Positions 34,701 to 45,834 of a stretch of DNA of 64,000 bases are shown in pieces. The notes under the pieces were generated by a model. That model searched no databases. It saw only the letters and a list, made by a program, of their open reading frames with translations, and was not told the origin of the DNA. Position 1 is the first letter of the stretch; each line of letters starts with the position of its first letter. The DNA comes from Plasmodium coatneyi. Lineage: Eukaryota > Apicomplexa > Aconoidasida > Haemosporida > Plasmodiidae. Position numbers and translations under genes: made by a program. Where the stretch lies: NCBI RefSeq assembly GCF_001680005.1, contig NC_033569.1, positions 992,001-1,056,000 on the forward strand, given 5' to 3'.

Positions 34701-36743
34701 ATTATACAGACAATGGTATGCGTCTCGTTCTTCAAGTAGATCTAAAGGGGGTGGAGGGGTTGCCAGCCAGCACATATGCGTGCGTAAGCAGTCACATAAG
34801 TAACACACTTTTATCCGCTCAAAAAAAAAAAACACACACACAGTGGAAACTCCCAAACCAACCTCATATCCAGACCACTTGGCCAAGTCATCCGATAAGT
34901 TCATCTTCTTGTTGTAAAAATTTTTGCGTATGATGAGTGGTATTTTGGAGTTATTCTGTGTGGTGTTTAACGGGGAGACGGAACAAAAATGGGTGTGTCT
35001 GCATTTACCTCTGTGGGTTGCTCTGCGCCCACACCCCCATCTAGCGCTTCGATGTTGCTCTCACATGGGTGCACTCATATAATTACGACTAAAAAATTGA
35101 GGTGGCTGCTTGCCAGCTGGTAAAAGTTACTGTCCGCCGTCTGCAAAAGGTGTGCAGTTGGAGTGTGTGGTGAGAAGATGAAAATAAAGCGAAAAATCAC
35201 AACTTCTCTTTGGAGGATGATCTGCCTTTATGTGTATATGCACACATGGGTCATTCCCTTTGCTCTTTTTTGTAACCCCATCCAACTCGATCATGCTCTT
35301 CTGGTCGTCTATCTTTATATTTATTTCGATTCCTATTTTAGGGAGAAAAAAAAATATGAACAAGTCAGCAAAGTTAATTTTAGCTAACTCCTGAAAAGAT
35401 CACTTTACGCCGCGAAGGGAGAATCCTTTTCTTTTTCTTTTCTTCCAGTTGCGCACTTCGCGCTGCATATTTTTGTCTGTAGGGTTGTCTTTCTCACCTC
35501 TGTGATCGATGTAGAAGGTACTCTCGCTCGAAACGGATGCAAAGTCTTATCAGGAACAAAAAAAAAAAAATGACAACAGAATTGTGCAAGTTAGAAGATG
35601 CTTCAAATGGGGATGCAAAAAAAAAGTCTTTACAGTTCAACATCTACTTTTGAGCGTGTCTGCAAACCGAAGGGGTGCACTTATACAACTTATTCCTTTC
35701 AGAGAATACTTCCCTCACAACGTTGGCACGATGGTACCACTTTGGGAACCACTTTTGCGGGGGGCTAACTTTGAAAGGACTTGTGAATGAAGAAGAAGTA
35801 CTCGTCGAACACGATTTTGCGGTACCTGTCGGGGAAGGGGATCAACGTTGGTGAGCTCGGTGAGAGAAACGTGAGACAATCATGCAGAGGAAGATGATCC
35901 CTCAAGCAGTTAACCGTGAATAGGTTAACCCTAACCAGTTGGTGTACCCCCCGAGGTGGGGAGATGGGGGGACAATTTCAACCTACCCGATAAACGGTTG
36001 CACGGAAAGGTCGACCTTCCTCGGTTGTGAATGACGTCCGGTTCTGCAGCATCTCTCCTCGTATGTCTCGTTTGTAATTGGCACGTAGATATTCTTTCAG
36101 AAGTGTCAGTGGTGGAAATGGTGAAGGTAGAAGGGGGGAGGGGAAGCACGTCCTTATAATTATTCTATACATGAATGAGGAAGTGTACAAGTACATACAC
36201 GGTACGCACATATAAGCATGTGTGTGTGTGTCGGGGTGCACTTTCCCGGAGAAGTCTGTGTGCAGTCTTTTTAGCTGACCATGTTCAGGTTGAACATGTA
36301 GTACGTGCTGTATGCAACGCATAGCTGCTTGACGAGGAGGCTCTTGTTTATTCCCTTAATGCCTATGTCGTTAATGGCCTATTGGGGGGGAAAGATGAGC
36401 ACAGAATAGACACGTGCGTATCACTACCTGAAGGGGTAAGCCTACGCGCACTTCCACACATCCATGTATACATACATGTGTAGCCCCCTACCGCGTCCTC
36501 CTTCAGAGTGACATGCACATAGTTGGACTCGTCGCACATATATATCTGCCGTATGTCGGTAAAAAATATTTTGAATTGAACTTCGTAAAAATCCTTCTCG
36601 TAAAAAAGTAATTTGTCGTAAGAAATGATCATGTAATACTTTCCCTTTTTTCGGTAGCTCGATAAATTTTTGCACTTGACAAACTCGAAGTGGAGGACAA
36701 GCGAGTTCACACATTTGCTCAGGCTCCTCTTCAGGTAGCACAT
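31748..36743 (-). CDS. many-exon protein of unknown function with a helical-repeat C-terminus
   Basis: The last exon (32956-31748, 402 residues) is helix-rich and ARM-like (for example NNNEETKNVLIRFGIHKLCNLL). Upstream, a chain of short exons on the minus strand joins in consistent phase. They carry GAIAINADNML (about 33.1 kb), VNLLDTHKSEQIKINRVLHR (33.3), VMDFLGEDTKVERNLEYLL (33.5), SYFDDLKMFFKSMLIML (33.8), YANLIQVQVDALLYNSEVY (34.0) and FNVTDKDLYAEVYVVANS (34.3). Further ones are at 34.7, 34.9, 35.1, 35.3, 35.5, 35.8 and 36.3 kb. The first recognised exon, 36743-36492, begins MCYLKRSLSK and contains alternating hydrophobic strands (KYYMIISYDKLLFYEKDFYE) that could be a PH-like domain. Joins near 34.3-34.7 and 35.9-36.3 kb are unresolved, and exons upstream of 36743 are possible. 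A K8 run at 32469-32493 is coding. I do not recognise the family. Confidence 0.65.
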
Positions 36744-36899
36744 CTTTTCGCGCGGGGGGTACAACAGGACAGAACAGAACCAACGTGCAAACAAACAAGG
36801 ATGAGCAGCATCCAAAATGACAAGACTGGTGGTCCGCTTAAAGGGGGGTCAAGCCAGTGGTTATTTTTACTACGTTGAAAAGATGAGAAAATAGTAAGC

Positions 36900-36933
<34 letters not shown>

Positions 36934-37635
36934 CTCCTTTTTTACCTGAACAGGCAAGGTGAAAATGCACATTTCAGCCAAAACGCTTTTATTCCCATAT
37001 TCCTTTCATGCGGAAGGTTGTCAGCATTATCATAGGGACGACAAAAAAGGGATTGCTCACAGAAGGTGGTCGAATGGACGAAACAGAAGAGGTGTGTCTC
37101 GTATGATATAAAAACGAGTTCCTAAATCTGACTGATTAAAGCTTTAAAAGTTGCACACTGCGGAGGGGCAAATGGGAGGTCTTCCAATTGCCAGCACACG
37201 CACATAAAAAAAAAAAAAAAAAAATCAAATGAAAACACAAAAACAAAAAAAAGATTAAACGATCAAATAGCGACGCATCAAATGGCACTTACAACACATA
37301 CCTACGTGGCGGACATCGCCATCAGTTTGCACATCCCCTGGAATGTGCCTTATACCCCGATCGAATTTTCTCCCACTCTCAAACACTTCGTAACACTGAC
37401 AGAAGGATCCACAGCGTGTGCTCGCATTCGTGCAGGCGATTGAGAGGGCCCCACCTGTGTGGAGAGAGCATACAGTCAAACTGCAAAATGACGTGCACAC
37501 AAAGCTGTGTGGCCATTTTGCGGGTCCTTCCCTACGCTCATTTTGTGAACACCCCATAGAGGGGTGACAGAACTACGCGTTTTGTTCCTTCCCTAGTTGG
37601 GTGCACACCTCCCTGTCGAAGCACGAGCAGCAACT
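36744..37635. other. 0.9-kb tandem spacer with a possible exon
   Basis: This lies between two minus-strand genes. It contains a T31 tract at 36903-36933 followed by ACCTGAACAGGC (36944-36955) and an A tract near 37206-37224. An exon-like minus-strand stretch at about 37313-37455 (CTNASTRCGSFCQCYEVFES) ends at a GTATGT donor and could be an upstream exon of the many-exon gene. Confidence 0.4.
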
Positions 37636-38664
37636 CTAAATACCCTTCATAACGTTATAGAGGTAGTGCGAAGCCTCCCTCGTGAACAACCCCTTTATGT
37701 GATATCTCACATAGCAGCAGTCGTCCACCAGAAGTAACGATGGTAACGTATCGTGTGGGGTAAACGAACCAACGGTTCTGCTCCCAGGCAGAAGCAGCGT
37801 GTTTTCAACGTCTGCACTTAGTCTGTCATTTATAAAAAAAAAATTATTTCCATTAAAATAAGTGGCTTTTAAATCCTGTGCTATTTTTTTACTGAAGTAG
37901 GTTGAAAGGAGGTATCTGTATGGCGAAACGTAGCAGTAGTAGAGGTGGATTGGTTGCTGTCTGTCCCTCAGCTTCACAAAATTGCCTTCCTCATGATTAC
38001 TTATCTGCTGGATCTGCTGTATGTATGGTGAGTGTTTTCCGTGTTCCCCCTTCTGACGCGCAAAGTCGGACAGATATTTCTTCACCTCATGCACGTGGCT
38101 TGTGTCGGTGAAGAGGTACAGGAGGCTAAACTTCCGAAACAGAATGTCGAAGAGGTTTTTCCTGGAAACTCTTTCCCCATTGTCCCCAGCGGAAAAACAG
38201 CTTACATACAAATTGTTACTTATCCTATCGCTGTACTGGCACTTTTTAATTCTGGTGGAATACAAAAATGCCTTTTCACTTCCATCACTCTGCTTGTAAA
38301 GCATGCCCTCTTGGTACTCCTTCACGTGATATGGAATGAACTTGAAGGCGGTTCTCCGTTTTGTCAAATATGGGCAGAAGGTGTCCCGGTCGATGTGCAG
38401 CCCGTCGATGGGTTTTCCCTGTGAATTAAGAAGGCCGTCCTGGTGACCGTCGCTGCTGCTCTCCACGAAGGTCACCGAACAATCATCTTTTTTTCTTTTT
38501 TCCTCTTTTAACATAACTTGGGAGCCTTCCCTATTGGTGTGTATACCCGAGGGGGAAAAGAAGAAAATTTTTTTTTTCCCTTTTGGGGCAGGCAGCTGGG
38601 TCAAGCGGTACCTCAGCTGGGCGCAACTGGAAATGCGCCAAATGATTCCCTGGCACTGCGCCAT
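37636..38664 (-). CDS. possible ATP10-like mitochondrial assembly factor
   Basis: This is a single exon of 342 residues. Its N-terminus (MAQCQGIIWRISSCAQLRYR) is basic, Arg-rich and free of acidic residues, typical of a mitochondrial presequence. The central part has alternating strands and helices (LLYLFTDTSHVHEVKKYLSDF, HLYYCYVSPYRYLLSTYFS). The end (LPSLLLVDDCCYVRYHIKGL) resembles the closing strand 'lvD..g.iRw...g' of ATP10, which helps assemble the F0 part of ATP synthase. The match is by overall pattern only and no catalytic motif proves it. It diverges from the F-box gene. Confidence 0.45.
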   Translation of the reverse strand: MAQCQGIIWRISSCAQLRYRLTQLPAPKGKKKIFFFSPSGIHTNREGSQVMLKEEKRKKDDCSVTFVESSSDGHQDGLLNSQGKPIDGLHIDRDTFCPYLTKRRTAFKFIPYHVKEYQEGMLYKQSDGSEKAFLYSTRIKKCQYSDRISNNLYVSCFSAGDNGERVSRKNLFDILFRKFSLLYLFTDTSHVHEVKKYLSDFARQKGEHGKHSPYIQQIQQISNHEEGNFVKLRDRQQPIHLYYCYVSPYRYLLSTYFSKKIAQDLKATYFNGNNFFFINDRLSADVENTLLLPGSRTVGSFTPHDTLPSLLLVDDCCYVRYHIKGLFTREASHYLYNVMKGI

Positions 38665-39377
38665 GGGGGTTGCAAGCAGAACGCATAAGGGGGAACTGTT
38701 GGGCGAAGGGAAAAAAAAAATTAACTAAACAACGAAATGGTTAAGTAAAAAAATGTTAAAAAATTGGAAATGCAGATGGGCAAAATTGGGAAAGCAGTTT
38801 GGCAAAATTGAGAAACAAATGCGTGGCAAAGTTAAACGAAAAAAGGTCACGAATGGTACCGCCCACGCAACGTCGCATGCAGCAACTCATTTGGAAGGCG
38901 TTGCTGGGGAGTGCCGATAAAAGGATCAAACTTGTAAAGTGGGGCCGCAGTGGCACAGCGGCAAACGACAAACGACAAACAGCGAAGAGGCAAAAGGACC
39001 GCGCGTGCAACACGGAAGATGCGAAAATTCCGTGCACACTTAAAAAAAAAAAAAAGCGAATTTTTTTTTTTTTTTTTTTCCTTTTTTCCAGCTCTGCTTT
39101 AAGCGCATTTGCGTGTTTGTTTATTTTTGTGACCGTCCGTCTGATTGAGCGCGTTCGATTTATCACGCTCAACTGAGTACGCTCATTTGGCTACCTCCCA
39201 CCTGCTGCGTTTGCCTGACGCATAATTCACCGATCATTCGCTCACTTATTCGTGTGCCCACTTGCAGACGGCACGCGTTCTTTTCCGCCTTCCAGACGGT
39301 ACCCGTTTTTTTTCAACCTTTCAGACAGCCCACATTTTTAACCCACGGATACTGCCCCTACCTTCCCCCCAGAAAGA
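38665..39377. other. 713-bp divergent spacer
   Basis: This is shared by the ATP10-like gene (-) and the F-box gene (+). It contains A and T tracts back to back near 39041-39080 and is a probable bidirectional promoter. No gene is seen. Confidence 0.55.
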
Positions 39378-42043
39378 ATGCGAAAAGGGAACGATGGACA
39401 CCTGCTTATCGGAATCTCCAGTGACGCCTTTTTCAACATCCTTAAATTTTTAACCTTTAATGAGACACTAAAGCTGAAATTGGTGTGCAGGCATTTCAGG
39501 GAGTACATAAAAGATGAGAATGCCTTTTTCCAAAATGAGTGGATTTGTTTGAACAACTATATAAGGTTCGTGCGTCTTGTGCACCCGGAGAAGTTTGGTT
39601 CTTTTTTGGTGTCCCTCCTGAGTGACGAACGGAATGTGTATTCTAGTCCTCTCTGCGGTAAGGCCAACGGGGGATGGGAGAGAAGTGGGGAGGATATTTT
39701 CCCCAGAGAGACCTCCTCGTCGCGAACACTCCACCACATCGTAACCACCGCATCGTAACGATCACATCGTTGCCACCGCATTGTAACCATCGCATTGTTA
39801 CCCCTGACGTGTGCCCCCCTTCAGCTAGACAGCGCCTCCAGTTCGGGATAACGAAGAATCAGCTCATACTACGAGACAAGTCATTCCTGAAAAAAATAAC
39901 GCTCAAGGGGGACTTCCTCAGGAATACAAATTTCTACGATATCAGCCAACTGCTAAGGGCACATGAGAGCACCCTCGAAGAATTGCACATCCAAGGATTG
40001 AACGATGTAAACTGCCCTCTGTTTATTTATTCTAACCATGGCATCCTCTTCGAGTTCCTTTCCAAGGAGGTCCTTATGAACAACCTATCTGTTCAACGTG
40101 TGAAGAAAAGTAGCTTGAGGCATATTCAGGACTTGCTGTTGCAGCGGAATGGGGGTCGGAAAAACAGGGCGGGAGAGGCCAACTCGCCCGGGCTGGAAAG
40201 GTCTCCCCCTGGGGAAGCCCCACCGGAAGAATCACCACCGGAAGATTCACCACCCGAAGAATCACCACCAGAGGAATCGTCCCGTGATGCCCCCACCCAG
40301 CGGGTCCCCATCGGCAGAGACAAAAAGGTGCACCTACTGTGCGAACACATCGGCGTGATATACAATTTGAGGAAAAGTTGCTTCGAAAAAATACAAAACT
40401 ACAAGCCAAAGCTACATCTAAGTAATTACATAAGCAGCTTGTCCAGTTTGCAGGTTCTGAACCTGTCAGGAATTCAAAGCTACGACATGATAGAGATGCT
40501 CATCCCGGTGCACCTACCGTCCTTAAAAACGTTAAACATCTCCTGCTACGATTACTTCTTTTATTTCTACCATATGGTAGTCTCCATCTGTCTGTATGGA
40601 AGTGGGAAGGAGGTGTTTTCTCGTTACCTGGACTTAAAAAATAGGGAACTCAGCAGAGACACCAACGAGAGGAAAAAGAATGAATGGTTCGAAAGGAACA
40701 AGGAGATGCACCAACTGATTAAGGAGACTGATGAGGAGGTCATTCAGGTGAATAGAATTTCCACTGCCTGTCAGAAGAGGTATGAAGAAGACGCCATAAA
40801 TTACTACGCACTGAATGTGAGTAGGAACGACCAGAAGATTTTCTTCACCCCAACTTACAAGGATAGGATCTGCATGAGGGGGGTCAACCGGCCGGTGCAC
40901 TATGCGGACGGTAGTTACATAAGGCACGACTCGGACAGTGAACCAACTGAACCAACTGAACCAACTGAACCAGCTGAACCAGTTGGATCAGACTCTCGTC
41001 GAAGTGAGGGGGAGAGTTCCCCCAAGAGTTGGCACCGGCAGCACACCCAACATGCACAGCCCGCCAGGGAGGATAGCCCCTGCAGCACGTTACGCAGTGT
41101 AGGAAGCGGTGAGGAAAGTCCGTATAGCACGCTACGTAGTGTAGACAGCACAGGAAGTGTAGAAAGCGACCAACGGGGTAAATACCATACAGAGGGGCAG
41201 CGTCCCCAAAAGGGAAAACCTGTCTGCAAACCCGCATGCAAGACCTCCTGGCAATCCTCCTTCCAGTCGACATGCCGTCACACACCTACCCCAGTGACAG
41301 ACTTGAAGCTGAAAAAACTGAAACGGGGAGGATACATCTGGTTGGTCGAAAATCAAAAGCACAAAAAAAACGTCAGTATAGAAATGTTATACCTATGCAA
41401 AAATATAATAGAGAAGGAGGAAAAGAAGGCACGGAAAAACATCATCTGCTTAATGAACAACCTGAACGTCGAGCATTTTTCCCTTTTCAACTACGGACTG
41501 AGTAGTCCCTTCTTGTGGCTACTATTACTCATACGGTGCGACAAGCTAAAAACGGTGTCTATCCTAGACCTCTGTCTATCTCACCTTCTTTCCGCATTGA
41601 CTTTTTTAGAGGCATACCTCAAGCAACATCTATTTAACTTCCAAGGAATGATGAGAAGACGCAGAAAACGACTAGGCAGCATATATTTCAGGTTCAATGA
41701 CGAAGAGGATATTAACTTTGTGAATAGAATGTATACCCGTATCATTAACGAGTTGAACTTATCTAACTTTGCTCCGAGAAAAAACCGAGTCCTACACATC
41801 GTTATATATGTATACAACAACAAGAAGGAAAATAAACAGTTTGTGAAATATATTCGTAAAATATCTCGGTCCCTGTGGCGGTGCAATTACGTAGTGCACT
41901 ATTCCATTCAATATTACAAGTACAAATATTTCAACCGGTACTTTGACATAGACAACTTATATAGGGACTACGTTGTGAACGTTTTGCTTACTCATCATAG
42001 GCTGAACCAGCGCCTGCTCTCTCGGCGCGCGCTCCTCCCGTAG
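39378..42043 (+). CDS. F-box protein with leucine-rich-repeat-like region
   Basis: There are two exons, 39378-39657 and 39825-42043 (phase 1), giving 832 residues. Residues 11-50 form an F-box (ISSDAFFNILKFLTFNETLK followed by LVCRHFREYI), the Skp1-binding helix bundle of SCF ubiquitin ligases. LRR-like segments follow (LEELHIQGLNDV, SLQVLNLSGIQSYDM, LPSLKTLNISCYD, LKTVSILDLCLS), which would select the substrate. Two low-complexity inserts split the LRR region: PPEES repeats (40208-40285) and EPT repeats plus serine-rich units (40938-41180). The intron holds a minisatellite. The acceptor CCCCCCTTCAG is good and the joined frame is open throughout. The substrate is unknown. Confidence 0.82.
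39725..39800 (+). repeat. intronic 15-bp repeat in the F-box gene
   Basis: About five degenerate copies of an ATCGTAACCACCGC-like unit fill much of the single 167-bp intron, up to 25 bases before the acceptor. Confidence 0.75.
40208..40285 (+). repeat. in-frame PPEES/PPEDS repeat
   Basis: A 15-base unit encoding P-P-E-E/D-S is repeated about five times, within an acidic, proline-rich insert of the F-box protein. Confidence 0.85.
40938..40983 (+). repeat. in-frame EPT/EPA repeat
   Basis: A 9-base GAACCAACT-type unit is repeated five times in the second insert of the F-box protein. It is followed by two diverged STLRSV-containing units at about 41085-41145. Confidence 0.85.
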
Positions 42044-43634
42044 CAATACCTCCCTTTTTAGAAACGCTTTTAACAGTAGCACCCTTTCTCCAGTGGTGCC
42101 CTCCCATTCATACTAACGTCTGTGTAGAGATTGGACGGGGGGCAGAGCAGTATACCCGGGGCTGTCCCCTTCTGCATCATCTCTCTTATCCGTTTGCTCA
42201 TCCCCCGCGTGAGGGGCATATCTATTTACATACATTAGATCGGGCAAGGTAGCCCTACCCCGCAGTGGCGTGGATTCGGCGTGGCTCTGCACCTGCCCCT
42301 CATTATTCTCTTTCAATATTTTCTTTTCACTTTTTTTTTTTTTTTTTTTTTTTTCGTTCCCGTGAAGTTTTTAACCCCCCCATCCGCATTCCTTTTTCTT
42401 TTTTTTGGTTTACAGACATCCCCCCTTTGAATTATTCTTATTTTTTTATCGTTTCTTTTTTTGTGTAATTTTTAATGCCATTGGGAAAAGCAGGGGGGGA
42501 AGGAAAACACAAGGGAGTACTCATATTGCATACGTCTATACAGTTATGAGTACCTGCGTGTGTGTATGGCGTAGCATTGCTCACCTTCGTTGTGCGGGTA
42601 TTTTTTTTTTTTTTTTCCGTTTGCTCCACATACAAATGGTGTCCTTTGTTTCGCCATCATCACTCATCCCGTTTGATGCCACTGATTGCGTCCCTTTTTT
42701 TTTTTTTAAAATTTGAAACCTCGCCAAGTAGCGCAATCTGTCCACAGGTGCGCACGATTGAAGGAAGCTACTTTTCCGTTTGGGCAGGCATTGCAGAGAT
42801 GGGTACCTTAAAGTATATAAATGTAGGTTTACACGTGTACGTTGCTCTGGCCAACGCGTTAACTGAATTGAGGATAATTCTTACGACAATATGAAGCAAC
42901 TTTGGACGAAAGCAATGCCACTTCAACGGTGGATGGCCGTATCGGGTTGGTCTGCCAATGTCATTTTGTGCAGGACGCGCACGAAGAAGGGGCGCAAAGT
43001 TGAATGGCCTTTCGGTGGGCATGCTGTCCTCCCACAGGATGGGAAGTGACTTCCACGTTAAGCGTGCCGTGGGGAATAGCGTCCCTCATTTTTTTTTTTA
43101 ACCGTTATTTTCTCTTTTGTTTAATTTTTTTTTTTTTTTTTTTTTTTCTGCAACTCGAAGCCGCGCGGAAAAAAACCTTCACCCGCTCGCGTGGCGAGAA
43201 AAAAAAAAAAAAGTGATTCGTTTTTTTTTTTTTCTTCCATCCTTTTTACTTCACTAATTGGAGAAGGGAAATTTCCAACTTGGCGGAACCAGCAGCGGAG
43301 GGGCACTTCCCGCCTTTGTGAGCAGGCCGCACGTACATATATATATGTACGTGTATATGCGCGTATAATTTTTCTGCCTTTTACCATTACGCGGCTGCTT
43401 TTCGTCCACGCAGCGAGGGAGGATTCAGGGATGGATTCATTCTTGAGTGGGAAGCCAAAGTGGCGATGCCGTAACGTCGGGGTGGCGAAAAAAATGCAGA
43501 GTTGGTTCGCAGCGTAGAGGTACACGCCAGTTGTTAGTGCCTACTTTGGGGGCCTCTTTTCTGTTCGACCAGCCACAGTTACATCGCTGTGACGGAGCGT
43601 TTACCCCCCTGACATTATATCTGATCACACCGCC
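42044..43634. other. 1.6-kb tandem spacer with a 24-bp palindrome
   Basis: This lies between the F-box gene and CCDC130. It holds T tracts near 42331-42354, 42601-42616, 43089 and 43127-43147, an A tract at 43201 and a perfect 24-bp palindrome at 43330-43353. ORFs here are T- or K-rich and unsupported. It contains the promoter of the CCDC130-family gene. Confidence 0.55.
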
Positions 43635-44669
43635 ATGCTGTCGCTGAAGGCGTCCAGGGCAGACAACTTCTACTACGGTAGTGTGGAGGACGAGCGCATC
43701 AAGAAGAAGAAGGAGGAGGAAAAAAAAAAAAAAAACAAAAAGGACTACAGCGAAATTAAATTTGAAGTGCCCTACACCATTATATGTACTAAATGCAAAG
43801 CGTATGTTTACAAAGGGGAGAGGTTCAACAGTGAGAGGAGACAAGTGGGGTTCTACTTGAGTACCCCATTTTATTCCTTCACTTTTACGTGCAAGAAATG
43901 CCCAAATGTAATTGCCTTTGAAACCAACCCGAAAGATTGCTCGTACGATGTGATCCAGGGGGCCAGAAAAAAAAACGAGCAGTTTGAAAATGTCCTCACA
44001 GAACAGGGACGCAATAATGTGAACTCCATCGACTTTGAAAAAAACAAAAAAAAAAAAACCAACCCTTTTCTGCTGTTGGAAGTTGAGGCCCTCCGGAAGA
44101 AGGGGCACCAAGGTGAACAGGCTACCCAACCGGGTGGAAAAGAAGACTCACACTGGGTGGAAAAACCACTTGGTTCAGTCGAAGCATCACAGGATGAACT
44201 TCCCGACGATGACTCCTCCGGAGGTGAACTCCCCGATGAGGAGCGGTCGAATGAGGAGGACGACCCCCCAAGCGAAGAACACATGAACGACGTTATAAAG
44301 CAAAACTACCGAAGAAACCATATTTTGAAAAACGACTTCTCTTGCAATAGCAACCTGAGGAAGCAACTGAGGGATATAAAGAGGGACAAAATTCAACAGC
44401 TCCAAGAGCGCAAACGGAAAAATATTTTTATAGACATTGTGGAAGGGGACCCCCTCGAGGAGGTCCTCGTAAAGAGGTATGTGCGCTATGGGGAGAAGTT
44501 CAAACGGCGCAGAGGCACCCAGGCAGAAGGCGTCCATGCCAATGATCACCACAGTAAGGATCGCCCAGGGAAGGATCCCCCAATTAAACGCAAACTTGCG
44601 AAGAGTAACTTGATAAAAAAAAAGAAGAGTAGCATATTTGACCAGAAGTATCTCAGGAAGGGGAAGTAG
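43635..44669 (+). CDS. CCDC130/CWC16 (Yju2)-family splicing factor
   Basis: This is a single exon of 344 residues. The N-terminal 120 residues match the CWC16 family: ADNFYYGSVEDE, then EVPYTIICTKCKAYVYKGERF, TPFYSFTFTCKKCP and ETNPKDCSYDVIQGA. Cys51, Cys54, Cys86 and Cys89 form the family's zinc site. Yju2/CCDC94 acts at the branching step of splicing inside the catalytic spliceosome; the 'NPKDCSYDVIQGA' ending is closer to the CCDC130 branch. The C-terminal half is acidic then basic, as in relatives. A poly-Lys run (residues 23-36) includes an A14 stretch. It converges on the cytochrome b5 gene. Confidence 0.88.
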   Translation: MLSLKASRADNFYYGSVEDERIKKKKEEEKKKKNKKDYSEIKFEVPYTIICTKCKAYVYKGERFNSERRQVGFYLSTPFYSFTFTCKKCPNVIAFETNPKDCSYDVIQGARKKNEQFENVLTEQGRNNVNSIDFEKNKKKKTNPFLLLEVEALRKKGHQGEQATQPGGKEDSHWVEKPLGSVEASQDELPDDDSSGGELPDEERSNEEDDPPSEEHMNDVIKQNYRRNHILKNDFSCNSNLRKQLRDIKRDKIQQLQERKRKNIFIDIVEGDPLEEVLVKRYVRYGEKFKRRRGTQAEGVHANDHHSKDRPGKDPPIKRKLAKSNLIKKKKSSIFDQKYLRKGK

Positions 44670-44925
44670 ACGAGGAGGTGGTGAATGTCTATTGTGAGGA
44701 CATGCCAACCAGGGGATGCTATTCATTGTGATTGGAAAGGGAACCCCAGTGGTGTGCCCACCTATGGTGTAGATAAAGGCGAATCTACTTCCCTGCGTCG
44801 TTATGTAAATCCCTCTCAAATGAAGGATCGATGAATAAATTTTTTTTTTTTTTATTCCTTGCACACGCGTACAATAGTTGAATAGCGTGGTTTTCCAGAC
44901 GGAAGTGTAACAGACAAGTTGGTGT

Positions 44926-45834
44926 TTATTTTTTTAAAAACAAAAAATAATATGTGATGCTGAAGAGGAGGATGGCGGATGCCACAAGGGGGTAGTTTAC
45001 TTTTTCTTCCTCCGGGAGCTGCAAGGGGGGTAATACAGTAATAGTGCAGTTATATTGCAATTATAGTGCAGTGTAGTAATGTACGCGCTTGCCAACGGTT
45101 TGCACCTCTTTTGTGCCATTTGGCGATCAGGCGTACGTGCATGCCGCATGATCGTTCGCACTTTTTTTTTTTTTGTTTTATAATTTTTTTTTTTTTTTTT
45201 TTTGTCTTCCCCGAACTCGTAACAACGCTCATGTTTTAATGCGCATTTTTTGGTACGCACATTTTGACGTTTGAATGGGCGTCTCGGAAGGTCATTCCTC
45301 CCATGAGAGACATTTCAGTGCTAACCTTCTCCTCCTTGGGAGCCTTCCCATTCGCGTTCGTGCCTGCCTTCGCTTCGGTTTCCTCCTTTATCTCCTCCTC
45401 GGAGTAGTCCACGAACTCGTCCTTACCCTTCACCATCTTTGTAGCCGCCTTTTTGTTGTAGAGGGTCGAGTGCTTTCGAATGCCAATGAGGAACGTCTTC
45501 ATCAGCTTCTTCGCGTCGGGGGAGTGGCCTATTTGGTTGAAGGCCTCCGTTGCGTCTTTTCCTGGGGAGAGGGGGTGATCATGCAGCGGCGCGCGTTACT
45601 CGTGAAACGTTAAGGATCACGCGTAGCAAGTTACGTTTGGTGCATACACACGCCTGCGGGGTGAGTGCATTCTCCCCTACCGTCATGCTCCTTGAGGACG
45701 TCGAACCCCCCGGGATGCTCCAAAAACGCAGTGACGTCGTACACCAGATCGTTTATAATGATGCAACATTTGGACTCCTTTTTCAGCTTCTGGAGATCTT
45801 TGTCTCCAATAACTTTGAGTTTTTTAGTTCCCAT
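44926..45834 (-). CDS. tail-anchored cytochrome b5, three exons
   Basis: The exons are 45834-45681, 45561-45326 and 45018-44926 (phase 1, then phase 0), giving 160 residues. His40 in EHPGG and His65 in IGHSPDA are the two axial haem ligands of the b5 fold. Cytochrome b5 passes electrons in fatty-acid, sterol or haem-protein reactions on the ER or mitochondrial outer membrane. The third exon, easily missed, encodes LPEEEKVNY followed by one hydrophobic helix (PLVASAILLFSITYYFLFL) and two terminal Lys, a classic tail anchor. Most of the acidic linker lies in the second exon. The ATG at 45834 was chosen because an upstream extension of the frame begins with GTG. The donor after the second exon is GTTAGC. 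Confidence 0.88.
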
